Positions 52,604 through 62,101 of a DNA stretch of 64,000 bases are shown here, piece after piece. A program made the translations under genes and the position numbers. Origin of the DNA: Stutzerimonas azotifigens (lineage in GTDB: Bacteria; Pseudomonadota; Gammaproteobacteria; Pseudomonadales; Pseudomonadaceae); NCBI RefSeq assembly GCF_013522725.1, contig NZ_JAAMRF010000007.1:62001-126000 (forward strand), given 5' to 3'. The number at the start of each line of letters is the position of its first letter. The first letter of the stretch is position 1. The notes under the pieces were generated by a model. That model saw nothing but the letters and a program-made list of their open reading frames with translations, ran no database searches and was not told where the DNA came from.

Positions 52604-54544
52604 TTAGGGCTGCTGGCGCAAGTCGATCGCCGGTGCCGGTTCGCCTTGCCCATCGAATAGCTGCTCGGGGTATGCCGGCAGGATGGTCGGGCTATCCGAC
52701 GCGGTCTCGATGACGCGGATGTCGCTGTATTTCTTCCCGGACAGAGCGGCAATGCCGGCACCGTCGCGTATCACCGTAGGGCGCAGGAAAACCATCAGGT
52801 TACGCTTGGTATGGGTTTCCTGTGTCGAGCGGAACAGCCCGCCCAGCAACGGAATGTCGCCGAGCAGCGGTACTTTCGAAGCCGTGCGGGTGACGTCGTC
52901 CTGGATAAGTCCGCCCAATACGATGACCTGGCCGTCCTGGGCGAGGATGGTGCTTTTGATCGAGCGCTTGTTGGTGATCAGGTCGACGGCCTGGGCGGTC
53001 AGGGAAGCCGACGGAGCGATCGAGGAGATTTCCTGCTCGATCTTCAGGCGCAGGGTGGCGCCTTCGTTGATATGTGGCGTTACCTTCAGGGTGACGCCCA
53101 CGTCCTGACGCTCGATGGTGGTGAACGGGTTGCTCGCCCCGGTTCCGTCGGTGGTATAGGAGCCGGTCTGGAAGGGGACGTTCTGGCCCACGAGAATTTC
53201 CGCCTCCTGGTTGTCCAGGGTCAGCAGGCTTGGCGTGGAGAGCAGGTTGCTCTTGCTGTTGGATGAAATAGCGGTGATCAGCGCGCCGAAGCTGCTAGTG
53301 CCCAACCCAATGATGGCGCCATCAGGCAGGTTGGCTGGAATTTCATTGTCGTTGATCGCGTTCAGAACGCTGCCGATGGACAGGCCTGTGTTGCCGAAGC
53401 TGACGCCCCCGGCACCGCCAGTGCTGCCACGTGCATCGACCGCCCATTGCACCCCGAGCGCGTCGGTGATGTCCCCCGAGACTTCGACGATGGCCGCCTC
53501 GACCATCACCTGGGCGCGCGGCACGTCGAGCTGACGGACGATGCTCTCCAGTGTGCCCACCAGCTCCGGGTCGGCCAGCAGAACCAGCGCGTTGAGGCTC
53601 TCGTCGGCGCGGATCAGGATGTTCTGAGTGCGCGTGGTGGTGCCTTCGCCCTCAGGCGCCGCCAGCCCTTCGGAGATGTCGCCCAGCGTCTCGGCGAGCG
53701 CCTTGGCGTCGTTGTGGCGCAAGCGGATCACGCGGGTGTTGGCCGAGCGGGTGGAGGGAGTGTCGAGGTTCTGAGCCAGGCTGGAGAGCTTGGCGCGGGC
53801 GTCGGCGGGTCCCATGAAGATCAGCCGGTTGGTGCGCGAGTCGGCGATGATCTGGGTTCCGGTGGCGGCCTTGGCTTCGCCACGCAGCATGGTGTTTCTC
53901 AGCACTTCGGCGATGTCCACGGCCCAGCCGTTCTTTAGCGGCAGCACGGTGTAATCGTTGCTCTCGGCACGGTCGAGCTGGCGGACCAGATCCTGAATGC
54001 GAGCGATGTTGGCGCTGCGGTCGCTGATGATCAGTGCATTGGCCGAAGTCACCGCTGCGAGATGGCCATATTGCGGGACCAGTGGGCGGATCAGCGGAAT
54101 CAGCTCGCCCGCCGAGCTGTGCTGGACCTGGATCACGCGTGTCTCGAGCTGATCGCCGCCGGTGGGGCCTCCGCCGGCTTCGGCCTTGGCTTCGGCATTC
54201 GGCACGATGCGAGTGACGTCGCCCTGGGTCAGCACGCTGAAACCATGGGTCGCCATTACCGACAGGAACAGCTGATAGACCTCGTCGGTGGATAGCGTGG
54301 CGCTGGAAACGACGCTGACCTGCCCCTTCACCCGCGGGTCGACGATGAAGGTCTGCCCGGTGAGCTGGCTGACCTGATCGACGAACGCGCGGACATCAGC
54401 ATCCTTTAGGTTGATCGTCCAGCCGTCACCTTGTTGTGTGGCGGTGGGCTCAATACCTTGTTCCTGGGCACCCAGTGGAAAAGACGCAGAGGCGGCAAGG
54501 CCGACGGCGATCAGGGCAATGAGCGGGCGAGTGAAGAGCGGCAT
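52604..54544 (-). CDS. xcpQ: Type II secretion secretin GspD / XcpQ
   Basis: The 646-residue outer-membrane secretin has a signal peptide (MPLFTRPLIALIAVGLAASA), an N0 domain (WTINLKDADVRAFVDQVSQL), N1-N3 repeats and a C-terminal secretin domain ending in VPLLGDIPLLGGLFRS. It forms the channel for folded exoproteins. It starts 3 nt after xcpP. In Pseudomonas aeruginosa these two genes neighbour metZ on one side and the xcpR-Z operon on the other; xcpR-Z is absent here. Confidence 0.95.
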   Translation of the reverse strand: MPLFTRPLIALIAVGLAASASFPLGAQEQGIEPTATQQGDGWTINLKDADVRAFVDQVSQLTGQTFIVDPRVKGQVSVVSSATLSTDEVYQLFLSVMATHGFSVLTQGDVTRIVPNAEAKAEAGGGPTGGDQLETRVIQVQHSSAGELIPLIRPLVPQYGHLAAVTSANALIISDRSANIARIQDLVRQLDRAESNDYTVLPLKNGWAVDIAEVLRNTMLRGEAKAATGTQIIADSRTNRLIFMGPADARAKLSSLAQNLDTPSTRSANTRVIRLRHNDAKALAETLGDISEGLAAPEGEGTTTRTQNILIRADESLNALVLLADPELVGTLESIVRQLDVPRAQVMVEAAIVEVSGDITDALGVQWAVDARGSTGGAGGVSFGNTGLSIGSVLNAINDNEIPANLPDGAIIGLGTSSFGALITAISSNSKSNLLSTPSLLTLDNQEAEILVGQNVPFQTGSYTTDGTGASNPFTTIERQDVGVTLKVTPHINEGATLRLKIEQEISSIAPSASLTAQAVDLITNKRSIKSTILAQDGQVIVLGGLIQDDVTRTASKVPLLGDIPLLGGLFRSTQETHTKRNLMVFLRPTVIRDGAGIAALSGKKYSDIRVIETASDSPTILPAYPEQLFDGQGEPAPAIDLRQQP

Positions 54545-54547
54545 CGT

Positions 54548-55192
54548 TCAGTTGTTTTCCATGGTCTGTTCGTCGGGAGGGCTGTCGGGCTGGTTCATGG
54601 TGTCTTCCATCTGCTGACGCAGGGCCTCCATTTGCTGCTGAAGGAGCACTGCATCGGGCTCTTGGGCGCCGCCGAACTGCTCGCCACCATATTCGGGCTC
54701 GGGGGTGGGCTCGGGCACATAAGTGGAGGTACGCACACGGGGGAAGGTCAGCGACTCCAGCTGACCGTCGCGCAACACCTCGACACGATCAGGATAGACC
54801 TGCTGCAGGCGGATGCCGGACGCCAGTTCACTACCGGCCTGGAACAGCTGTGGAGGGCTGCCCTCACGCTGGATGATGGCCGTGGAGCGCTGCGGGTCGC
54901 GGTGGACGAAGCTGCCGAGCAAGGTCAGCCCGAGCTGGCCGCTGGAAGCAGAGCTTGTCGCGACGGCGGGGGGGGCTCCGAACAGCGCTTCCATGCGACG
55001 CATGTCCGGTTCGTTGGCCACCATTGAGGCCTGATCCGGCTGACCGGTGACCGGGGTGCGCTGCAGCTGGATCCAGTCGTTGATCTGCCAGGCAAGATAA
55101 AGCGCGAACACGGCAATCAGTGCTGCAGCGGCAACCAGCGGGATACGGTGACGGTACTTTTTCAGGATACCTGGAGCAGGCAAACGGGACAC
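54548..55192 (-). CDS. xcpP: Type II secretion inner-membrane protein GspC / XcpP
   Basis: The 214-residue protein has one membrane helix (IPLVAAAALIAVFALYLAWQ, about 18-37), a periplasmic homology region (LGLTLLGSFVHRDPQRSTAI, about 87-150) and a C-terminal coiled coil (AVLLQQQMEALRQQMEDTMN) in place of a PDZ domain, the XcpP type. It links the inner-membrane platform to the secretin. Upstream (55193-55475) holds its promoter region and the divergent tRNA promoter. Confidence 0.93.
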   Translation of the reverse strand: MSRLPAPGILKKYRHRIPLVAAAALIAVFALYLAWQINDWIQLQRTPVTGQPDQASMVANEPDMRRMEALFGAPPAVATSSASSGQLGLTLLGSFVHRDPQRSTAIIQREGSPPQLFQAGSELASGIRLQQVYPDRVEVLRDGQLESLTFPRVRTSTYVPEPTPEPEYGGEQFGGAQEPDAVLLQQQMEALRQQMEDTMNQPDSPPDEQTMENN

Positions 55193-55426
55193 TCCGTGGT
55201 GCTTGTTGTTATGTCCGTGACGGCTTTCACGATCATATCAGCATAAAACTGTGACACCGCAACCCGCAGGGAATTGGCAAGTTGCGGCCAGGCGGGTTCT
55301 TCCAAGGGCAAAATCGGCCGCGGCGGACAGGTGACCGCCTGCAAGTGAATAAGTTGCCAGCGAGGCCGCAGCGATAGAGATTTTCCGGCGAACGGCGAGC
55401 TCATCAAAAAAACTTCATAGTTCTTA

Positions 55427-55455
55427 TTGACTTGCCGTAGGCGCATCAGTAAATT
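55427..55455 (+). promoter_or_regulatory. Promoter of the tRNA-Val / tRNA-Asp genes
   Basis: TTGACT (55427-55432), exactly 17 bp, TAAATT (55450-55455), then a GC-rich discriminator GCGCGCC typical of stable-RNA promoters. The tRNA starts 21 nt downstream. Confidence 0.85.
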
Positions 55456-55475
55456 GCGCGCCTCGCAAGGCGATC

Positions 55476-55551
55476 GGCTGATTAGCTCAGCTGGGAGAGC
55501 ACCTGCATCACACGCAGGGGGTCGGCGGTTCGATCCCGTCATCAGCCACCA
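55476..55551 (+). tRNA. tRNA-Val (anticodon CAC)
   Basis: The 76-nt cloverleaf has acceptor GGCTGAT / ATCAGCC, encoded CCA, T-arm GGTTCGATCC and anticodon loop ATCACAC, so CAC reads GUG. It is the first of two tRNAs in one transcript. Confidence 0.93.
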
Positions 55552-55586
55552 ACCCTTGTGAATTCGGACGAAAGTCCGGCCGACGC

Positions 55587-55663
55587 GCAGCGGTAGTTCA
55601 GTCGGTTAGAATACCGGCCTGTCACGCCGGGGGTCGCGGGTTCGAGTCCCGTCCGCTGCGCCA
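55587..55663 (+). tRNA. tRNA-Asp (anticodon GTC)
   Basis: The 77-nt cloverleaf has acceptor GCAGCGG / CCGCTGC, discriminator G, encoded CCA and anticodon loop CTGTCAC. It lies 35 nt after tRNA-Val. Confidence 0.96.
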
Positions 55664-55698
55664 TATATCTCATCCTTTCGAGTGAATGGATGAACAAG

Positions 55699-55724
55699 AA
55701 AAGCTGCCTCGAGCAGCTTTTTTT
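55699..55724 (+). terminator. Terminator of the tRNA operon
   Basis: AAAAGCTGC and GCAGCTTTT pair around a CTCGA loop and run into seven T (55718-55724), 35 nt after tRNA-Asp. Confidence 0.9.
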
Positions 55725-55848
55725 GTGCCTGTCGAAAAGGCCCTCCCGGACCTTTGGCTTGGCGTGCTACGGCTCGCGCGTTGCGGGAGGCTGCAGCCCG
55801 GATGCAGCTGTGCTCGCGCTGAGCGACCGTGCCTTTGCAGTGGTTTGG

Positions 55849-56526
55849 CTACCGGCTGTTCGCGGCCTCGATCGCTTCGAGGTAGGCCTGCAGGGCGCGT
55901 GGCATTTCGCCGGTCAGGATCGGCTCGCGCAGCGCTTCGTCATTTTCCAGCAGCATCTCTTTGATCATCCCGAACGGCAGGCTGAACAGCGTCACGGCGT
56001 AGGCCTGTCGGGCCAGCTGGCTGGCGCTGGGCAGGCGCACGGTGATCACGCGTTGTATCAGCCCGAGCATCCGTGCCTTCAGTTCCCGGTCATCAGTGTC
56101 CGGGGTGGCGTGCACCAGGTGCAGAAAATCCGGATGACCGACGAAATAGTCCAGAAACGGACGTAGTAGATGGCGGATCACGTCTGCCGAACTGAAGCCG
56201 ATCCACTGGGCATCGGAAATGGGCTCGATGCGTTCGAAGATCGCGCGAATCACCTCCAGATGGCGATCGCCCAGGGCCTTGAGCACGCTCTGCTTATCGG
56301 GAAAGAAGTGGTAGAGCGAGCCGATGGACGTGTGGGCTTCGCGGGCGATGCCGTGCATGGTCAGCGCAGCTTCGCCCTGTTTGCGCAGCAGCCGGCCACA
56401 GGCATCGAGGATGATATCTATGCGTTGCTGGCCGCGGGCCTGTCGGGGAGGGCGTGCGGCACGGGCGGTGACGGCCAGCGCTGCATCGTGCACGGCGCCG
56501 TCCGGTGTGTTGGGGTGAGCATCCAT
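55849..56526 (-). CDS. TetR/AcrR-family regulator
   Basis: The 225-residue repressor starts MDAHPNTPDGAVHDAALAVT, with the TetR HTH about residues 30-80 (IILDACGRLLRKQGEAALTM, then GSLYHFFPDKQSVLKAL). An all-helical ligand domain follows. It has a 25-residue flexible N-terminal extension. It is transcribed in the same direction as, and 71 nt downstream of, the D-lactate-type dehydrogenase. The ligand is unknown. Confidence 0.88.
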   Translation of the reverse strand: MDAHPNTPDGAVHDAALAVTARAARPPRQARGQQRIDIILDACGRLLRKQGEAALTMHGIAREAHTSIGSLYHFFPDKQSVLKALGDRHLEVIRAIFERIEPISDAQWIGFSSADVIRHLLRPFLDYFVGHPDFLHLVHATPDTDDRELKARMLGLIQRVITVRLPSASQLARQAYAVTLFSLPFGMIKEMLLENDEALREPILTGEMPRALQAYLEAIEAANSR

Positions 56527-56597
56527 GGGGTGCCATCCTAGCAAACTGCGCCTGGCTTCACGCGATGCGGCCATCGCTGGCGATGCAGGCGTACCGG

Positions 56598-57581
56598 CTA
56601 GACCCGATTGCTCGGGTTTCCGGCTTCCCAGGCGGCCACGTTGCTCAGGGTGGTCGAGGCGATGGCGGCCAGCGCTTCCTGCGTGAGAAAGGCCTGGTGC
56701 GCAGTGACGATGACATTGGGAAACGTCAGTAGGCGTGCCAGTACATCGTCCTGCAGAGGGCGCGCGGAATGGTCTTCGAAAAACAGCCCTGCCTCTTCCT
56801 CGTAGACGTCCAGCGCCAGATGGCCGAGCTGACCGCTCTTGAGCGCCTCGATCAGTGCCGGCGTGTCGATCAGGGCGCCGCGCCCGGTGTTGATCAGCAT
56901 CGCTCCGGGTTTCATCTCCGCCAGGCTGGTGCGGTTGATCAGGTGATGGGTGTCGGGTGTGAGCGGGCAGTGAAGGCTGATGATGTCGTTCTCGGCGAGC
57001 AGTCGGTCGAGCCCGCAGAGTTCCACGCCGAGCGACTGCAGTTCCGCGCTGGGTTGTGGGTCATGGACCTGAACCTGACAGCCGAAGCCGAGCATGATGC
57101 GGGCAAAGGCGCTGCCGATCTGTCCGCCGCCGACCACGCCGACATGTTTGCCGTACACATCGAAACCGGTCAGTCCGTGCAGCGAGAAATCGCCATCACG
57201 GGTACGGTTGTAGGCCCGCGGCAGCCGACGGTTTAGGGCCAGCATCAGCGCGACCGTATGCTCGGCGACCGCATGGGGCGAATAGGCAGGCACCCGTACT
57301 ACGGGCAGCCCCAGGCGGTGGGCTGCGACCAGATCGACGTGGTTGTAGCCGGCCGAGCGCAGGGCGATCAGCCGGGTTCCGCCCAAGTGCAGACGTTCGA
57401 GTACCGGAGCGCTGAGGTCGTCGTTGACGAAGGCGCAGACGACCTCGGCGCTTTCGGCCAGCGCGGCGGTGTCGGCGTTCAGGCGCGGCTCGAGAAAATG
57501 CAGGTCGTAACCTTGCTGCTGGTTGGCCAAGACGAAGCTGGCCCGGTCGTAGGGCTTGCTGCTGAACAGGGTGATGCGCAT
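56598..57581 (-). CDS. ldhA: D-2-hydroxyacid dehydrogenase, LdhA-like
   Basis: The 327-residue NAD-dependent enzyme begins MRITLFSSKPYDRASFVLAN. It has the Rossmann motif HVGVVGGGQIGSAFARIMLG, the catalytic Arg in NTGRGALIDTPALIEALKSG, a conserved Glu in YEEEAGLFFED and the His in IVTAHQAFLT. The DHSARPLQDD segment is typical of fermentative D-lactate dehydrogenase. It would reduce pyruvate under low oxygen. GGAG precedes the ATG. Confidence 0.9.
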   Translation of the reverse strand: MRITLFSSKPYDRASFVLANQQQGYDLHFLEPRLNADTAALAESAEVVCAFVNDDLSAPVLERLHLGGTRLIALRSAGYNHVDLVAAHRLGLPVVRVPAYSPHAVAEHTVALMLALNRRLPRAYNRTRDGDFSLHGLTGFDVYGKHVGVVGGGQIGSAFARIMLGFGCQVQVHDPQPSAELQSLGVELCGLDRLLAENDIISLHCPLTPDTHHLINRTSLAEMKPGAMLINTGRGALIDTPALIEALKSGQLGHLALDVYEEEAGLFFEDHSARPLQDDVLARLLTFPNVIVTAHQAFLTQEALAAIASTTLSNVAAWEAGNPSNRV

Positions 57582-57801
57582 AGGGGCTCCTGGTGGAGTT
57601 GGATGCCGGGCCGTAGCAGTTTAGTCGTCGATCGCCGGAGCAGGCGCTCGACGCCGCTCGGCGGGAGGCCCGGCTGGCTGACGGCCGGCCTGAACCGCAG
57701 AGAAAACTGTCCGGTCGGACATTGGGAGGCCCGGCGTAGCGCCGCTACGCATGGGAACGATATAGGGGCCATTTGTCGCCCGATGATCCCAGGAGGACAC
57801 C

Positions 57802-58659
57802 ATGACCGATTACCCACGCCCACCTTTTCCCGAACAACCCCAGGCCGTCCCCGGCTCGCAACAAAAGATGAACCCGACGCCCGATTGTGGCGAGCAGAGC
57901 TACAAGGGCAGTGGCCGCCTGGCCGGCAAGGTTGCGCTTATCACCGGGGGTGACAGTGGCATCGGTCGCGCCGTGGCCATTGCCTATGCACGTGAAGGCG
58001 CCGACGTCGCGATCGGTTATCTGGATGAGCACGAGGACGCCAAGGAGACCGCCCGCTGGGTGGAGGAGGCCGGGCGCAAGGTGTTGTTGCTGCCGGGTGA
58101 TATCGCCCAGCGTCAGGTTTGTCTCGATCTGGTCGCCAAGACGGTCGAGGCTTTCGGACGGATCGACATCCTTGTAAACAACGCCGCCTTCCAGATGAGC
58201 CACCCCACGTTCGAGGAAATTACCGACGAGGAGTGGGTCCGCACCTTCGATACCAACATCACCGCTATGTTCAGAATCTGCCAGGCGGCGCTGCCGCATA
58301 TGCGTTCGGGTAGCGCGATCATCAACACGTCGTCGGTCAACTCCGACATGCCCAAGCCGACCCTGCTGCCTTATGCGACGACCAAGGGCGCAATCGCCAA
58401 TTTCTCCGCGGGGCTTGCGCAGCTGCTGGGCGAGAAGGGAATTCGGGTCAACAGCGTCGCGCCGGGGCCGATCTGGACGCCGCTGATTCCGTCGACCATG
58501 CCGCCGGAAGAAGTCTCCGAGTTCGGTGGCAGCGTCCCGCTGGGGCGTCCTGGGCAACCGGTGGAGCTGGCGCCGGTGTACGTGATGCTGGCCTCGGACG
58601 AAGCCAGTTACGTCAGCGGCGCCCGCGTTGCTGTCACGGGCGGCAAGCCGATCCTTTGA
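57802..58659 (+). CDS. SDR oxidoreductase, YghA / general stress protein 39 type
   Basis: The 285-residue SDR starts MTDYPRPPFPEQPQAVPGSQ. The long N-terminal extension (about 45 residues, with MNPTPDCGEQSYKGSGRLAG) is characteristic of this stress-linked subgroup. The cofactor motif ITGGDSGIGRAVAIAY and catalytic Ser-Tyr-Lys (NTSSVNSD ... YATTKGAI) are intact. AGGAGG precedes the ATG. The 220 bp upstream of it (57582-57801) hold nothing else I recognise. Confidence 0.9.
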   Translation: MTDYPRPPFPEQPQAVPGSQQKMNPTPDCGEQSYKGSGRLAGKVALITGGDSGIGRAVAIAYAREGADVAIGYLDEHEDAKETARWVEEAGRKVLLLPGDIAQRQVCLDLVAKTVEAFGRIDILVNNAAFQMSHPTFEEITDEEWVRTFDTNITAMFRICQAALPHMRSGSAIINTSSVNSDMPKPTLLPYATTKGAIANFSAGLAQLLGEKGIRVNSVAPGPIWTPLIPSTMPPEEVSEFGGSVPLGRPGQPVELAPVYVMLASDEASYVSGARVAVTGGKPIL

Positions 58660-58668
58660 ACGCGGCAA

Positions 58669-58693
58669 GGTACCCGGCTGGTTGCCGGGTGCC
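58669..58693. terminator. Hairpin between convergent SDR and ZIP-like genes
   Basis: Arms 58669-58678 and 58684-58693 pair over 10 positions with one wobble or mismatch. No T-run, so a weak terminator at best; its left side lies 10 nt after the SDR stop. Confidence 0.4.
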
Positions 58694-59413
58694 TCAGACC
58701 ACCAGTAGCACGATCGCGTAAGCGGCAGCGCCACCGACAAAGGCGCCGACGTGGCTGTTGTTTTCTTCCGGCAACTCTTCCTTCAGCACGTTCAGGATGA
58801 TGCCTCCGGCGACGAACGCGGCCAACGCGGCAACCGCAAGCTCCGAAACTTCAGTGGCGGTGCCGAGAGCCCAGCCGACCAGTACCGAGGCTGCCAGCGC
58901 CCAGCGACCGCGACGCCGGTAAAGCTCGTTGTGGGCGCTCTGCAGGGCAAAATCGTTGACCAGAAGGTGAAGCCCCATGGCGATGGTGAACCACACGAGT
59001 TCCAGGGCCGCGGGAGATTCCCGATGCACGAGGATGTAGCCGATCAGTGCGTTGTAGCCGGCAAAGGAGGCGATGTGCAGCCAGAACACGCCCCCATGGG
59101 ATTCAGTCTGGTCGGGAAGTCGGTTGCGGTGCTTCTGGATCATGCACTCCAGTCCGTAGAAGCACATCAATCCGGCCAACGCCAGCAGATAGGCGTGGTG
59201 CTCCAGGTAGTCGAGCAGGTCGAACTGGGCGTTGCTCATCACATCCTGGCCGGCAGCCAGCAGAGGAAGCAGGTGGATGAAGACGTAGGCGACCGATACG
59301 CCGCCGGCAGCCGAAAGCCAGCGCCTGCGTGCGAGGTCGTCGAGGACCTGCAACTGACCGGTGAGGAAATGGACCGCCGCCAGCACCAGGGCGGCCAGCA
59401 GCGAAAGGATCAT
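58694..59413 (-). CDS. ZIP-like integral membrane protein
   Basis: The 239-residue protein has about seven membrane helices starting MILSLLAALVLAAVHFLTGQ. ZIP-like features are a helix with VSVAYVFIHLLPLL, and AMGLHLLVNDFALQSAHNE with polar residues inside membrane segments that could bind metal. The classical ZIP His-rich loop is missing. A longer upstream frame to 59506 lacks an RBS. Function as a metal transporter is uncertain. It is divergent from cioA. Confidence 0.7.
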   Translation of the reverse strand: MILSLLAALVLAAVHFLTGQLQVLDDLARRRWLSAAGGVSVAYVFIHLLPLLAAGQDVMSNAQFDLLDYLEHHAYLLALAGLMCFYGLECMIQKHRNRLPDQTESHGGVFWLHIASFAGYNALIGYILVHRESPAALELVWFTIAMGLHLLVNDFALQSAHNELYRRRGRWALAASVLVGWALGTATEVSELAVAALAAFVAGGIILNVLKEELPEENNSHVGAFVGGAAAYAIVLLVV

Positions 59414-59628
59414 GGATAAGACGCGTTCCGTTGGCAGCAAGGCTCCACAGGTCCGACTGCCCCCCATTGGGGTTCGTTCAGCCCATGTGTGGCGGGACTG
59501 TGACACTAAGCCCCAGGGCCTGCTGAGTGTTTGCGCTTCTAACGGTGCACCCTTTCTGTTTTCCTGTTGTCCCTAATTGCAGCGTGACTGCATGCCTTGC
59601 GTAGCGGTTATAAGAAGAGGAAGTGTCC

Positions 59629-61068
59629 ATGTTCGGTTTGGAGGCATTAGACCTCGCGCGAATACAATTCGCGTTCACCATCTCGTTCCACATCATCTTT
59701 CCTGCCATCACCATTGGTCTTGCCAGCTACCTCGCCGTGCTCGAAGGTCTATGGCTGAAGACCAAGCAGGAGGTTTATCGCGATCTCTACCATTACTGGT
59801 TGAAGATCTTCGCGGTTAACTTCGGGATGGGCGTGGTCTCCGGCATCGTCATGGCGTATCAGTTCGGGACGAACTGGAGCGGCTTTTCGGAATTCGCCGG
59901 CAGCGTGACCGGGCCGCTGCTGGCCTACGAGGTGCTCACCGCCTTCTTCCTCGAAGCGGGCTTTCTCGGCGTGATGCTGTTCGGCTGGAACCGGGTCGGC
60001 CCAGGGCTCCACTTCTTTTCCACCGTGATGGTGGCGGTCGGCACGCTGATCTCGACGTTCTGGATCCTGTCTTCGAACAGCTGGATGCACACCCCGCAAG
60101 GTTACGAAATCGTCAACGACGTGGTGATTCCGGTCGACTGGTTCGCCATCGTCTTCAACCCCTCGTTCCCCTACCGGCTGCTGCACATGGCGACCGCGGC
60201 CTATCTGGCGACCGCGTTCTTCGTTGGCGCCGCTGCGGCCTGGCACCTGTTGCGAGGGCGCAACACGCCGCCGGTGCGCAAGATGCTGTCGATGGCGATG
60301 TGGATGGCCCTGATCGTCGCACCGATCCAGGCGGTCATCGGCGACTTTCATGGCCTGAACACCCTTGAGCATCAGCCGGCGAAGATCGCTGCGATGGAAG
60401 GCCACTGGGAAAACACGCCGGGCGAAGCGACGCCGCTCATCCTGTTTGGCTGGCCGGACATGGAGCGGGAGGAAACTCGCTTCAAGGTCGAGATTCCCTA
60501 CCTGGGCAGCCTGATCCTCCAGCACAGCCTCACCGAGCCGGTGCCGGCACTCAAGGAGTTCGCACCCGAGGACAGGCCTAATTCCACCATCGTCTTCTGG
60601 ACCTTCCGCACCATGGTGGCGATGGGGCTGCTGATGATCCTTTGCGGCCTATGGAGTCTGGTGCTGCGGCTCAAGGGCAAGCTGTTCACCTCGCGTCCGT
60701 TCCTGACCATGGCCATGTGGATGGGGCCGTCGGGGATCATCGCGATCCTGGCGGGCTGGTTCACCACCGAGATCGGCCGCCAGCCATGGGTCATCTATAA
60801 CGTCATGCGCACCGCCGACGCGGTGACGCCCCATAGCGCGACCCAGTTGAGCGTGACGCTGGCGATGTTCGTGGTCATCTATTTCGCCGTGTTCGGCGTG
60901 GGCTTCGCCTATGTCATGCGCCTGGTCCGCAAGGGGCCTGTGGTTCACGAAGGCAAGGAAAAGGGCGCAGGCGGGCCGGGCGAGAAACGCACGCCGATGC
61001 GGCCGCTTTCCGCGGCCGACGAGGACATGCACGAAAACAAAGGCGACGAACTGGGCGAGAGGAACTGA
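59629..61068 (+). CDS. cioA: Cytochrome bd-type (cyanide-insensitive) ubiquinol oxidase subunit I
   Basis: The 479-residue subunit I has about nine helices, starting MFGLEALDLARIQFAFTISF; the His in SFHIIFPAITIG is a haem b ligand. GRQPWVIYNVMRT is the conserved core region, and the Q-loop is short, the CioA rather than E. coli CydA pattern. It oxidises ubiquinol and reduces oxygen to water, tolerating cyanide. AGAGGAAG lies 6 nt before the ATG at 59629. It is followed by cioB after 1 nt. Confidence 0.93.
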   Translation: MFGLEALDLARIQFAFTISFHIIFPAITIGLASYLAVLEGLWLKTKQEVYRDLYHYWLKIFAVNFGMGVVSGIVMAYQFGTNWSGFSEFAGSVTGPLLAYEVLTAFFLEAGFLGVMLFGWNRVGPGLHFFSTVMVAVGTLISTFWILSSNSWMHTPQGYEIVNDVVIPVDWFAIVFNPSFPYRLLHMATAAYLATAFFVGAAAAWHLLRGRNTPPVRKMLSMAMWMALIVAPIQAVIGDFHGLNTLEHQPAKIAAMEGHWENTPGEATPLILFGWPDMEREETRFKVEIPYLGSLILQHSLTEPVPALKEFAPEDRPNSTIVFWTFRTMVAMGLLMILCGLWSLVLRLKGKLFTSRPFLTMAMWMGPSGIIAILAGWFTTEIGRQPWVIYNVMRTADAVTPHSATQLSVTLAMFVVIYFAVFGVGFAYVMRLVRKGPVVHEGKEKGAGGPGEKRTPMRPLSAADEDMHENKGDELGERN

Positions 61069-61069
61069 C

Positions 61070-62077
61070 ATGGGCGTTGATCTTTCCTTAATCTGGGCCG
61101 TCATCATCATCTTCGGCCTGATGATGTACGTCGTCATGGATGGCTTCGATCTGGGCATCGGCATTCTTTTCCCGTTCGTACAGGAAGAGGGCAAGCGCGA
61201 TGTGATGATGAACACCGCCGCCCCCATCTGGGACGGCAACGAGACCTGGCTGGTGCTCGGCGGGGCGGGGCTGTTCGCCGCCTTTCCGCTGGCCTATTCG
61301 GTGGTGCTGCCAGCGCTCTACCTGCCGATCATCTTCATGCTCATGGGGTTGATCTTCCGGGGTGTGGCCTTCGAGCTGCGCTTCAAGGCTACCCAGCTCA
61401 AGCGGCACATCTGGGACAAGTCCTTCATTGGCGGCTCGCTCTGCGCGACGTTCTTCCAGGGCGTGGCGCTGGGGGCGTTCATCAGCGGCATGCCGGTCGA
61501 GGATCGGCGTTTCGCCGGTGGCGCGCTGGACTGGCTCACCCCGTTCTCGCTGTTCTGCGGCGTGGCGCTGATCGTCGCCTACGCCTTGCTCGGCTGTACC
61601 TGGCTGATCATGAAGACCGACGGCGAGCTGCAGGAGCGCATGCGCAAGCTGGGCAAGCCGCTGGTACTGCTGGTGCTGCTGATGATCGGCATCGTCAGCA
61701 TCTGGACGCCGCTGACGCATCCGGACATCGCCGACCGCTGGTTCACCACGCCCAATCTGTTCCTGTTCATGCCGGTGCCAGTCCTGGTGCTGCTGTGCAC
61801 ATTCTTCCTGCTGCGCTCGATTCGCAGCGAGGCGCATTACACGCCGTTCCTGCTGACGCTGGGTCTGATCTTCCTCGGCTACAGCGGTCTTGGCATCAGC
61901 CTCTGGCCGAACATCATTCCGCCATCGGTGACGATCTGGGAGGCTGCTGCGCCGCCCGAAAGTCAGGGTTTCGCCTTGGTGGGTGCGCTGCTGATCATCC
62001 CAATCATCCTGGTATACACCGCTTGGAGCTACTACGTGTTCCGCGGCAAGGTAACGGCCGATGACGGTTATCACTGA
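61070..62077 (+). CDS. cioB: Cytochrome bd-type (cyanide-insensitive) ubiquinol oxidase subunit II
   Basis: The 335-residue subunit II has about eight helices, begins MGVDLSLIWAVIIIFGLMMY and contains the family signature VVMDGFDLGIGILFPF and WDGNETWLVLGGAGLFAAFP. It is needed for haem assembly with CioA. GAGAGGAACTGACATG overlaps the cioA end, so the pair is coupled. Confidence 0.94.
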   Translation: MGVDLSLIWAVIIIFGLMMYVVMDGFDLGIGILFPFVQEEGKRDVMMNTAAPIWDGNETWLVLGGAGLFAAFPLAYSVVLPALYLPIIFMLMGLIFRGVAFELRFKATQLKRHIWDKSFIGGSLCATFFQGVALGAFISGMPVEDRRFAGGALDWLTPFSLFCGVALIVAYALLGCTWLIMKTDGELQERMRKLGKPLVLLVLLMIGIVSIWTPLTHPDIADRWFTTPNLFLFMPVPVLVLLCTFFLLRSIRSEAHYTPFLLTLGLIFLGYSGLGISLWPNIIPPSVTIWEAAAPPESQGFALVGALLIIPIILVYTAWSYYVFRGKVTADDGYH

Positions 62078-62101
62078 CCGCCAGACCAAGGAGGTCTCGC
62101 C

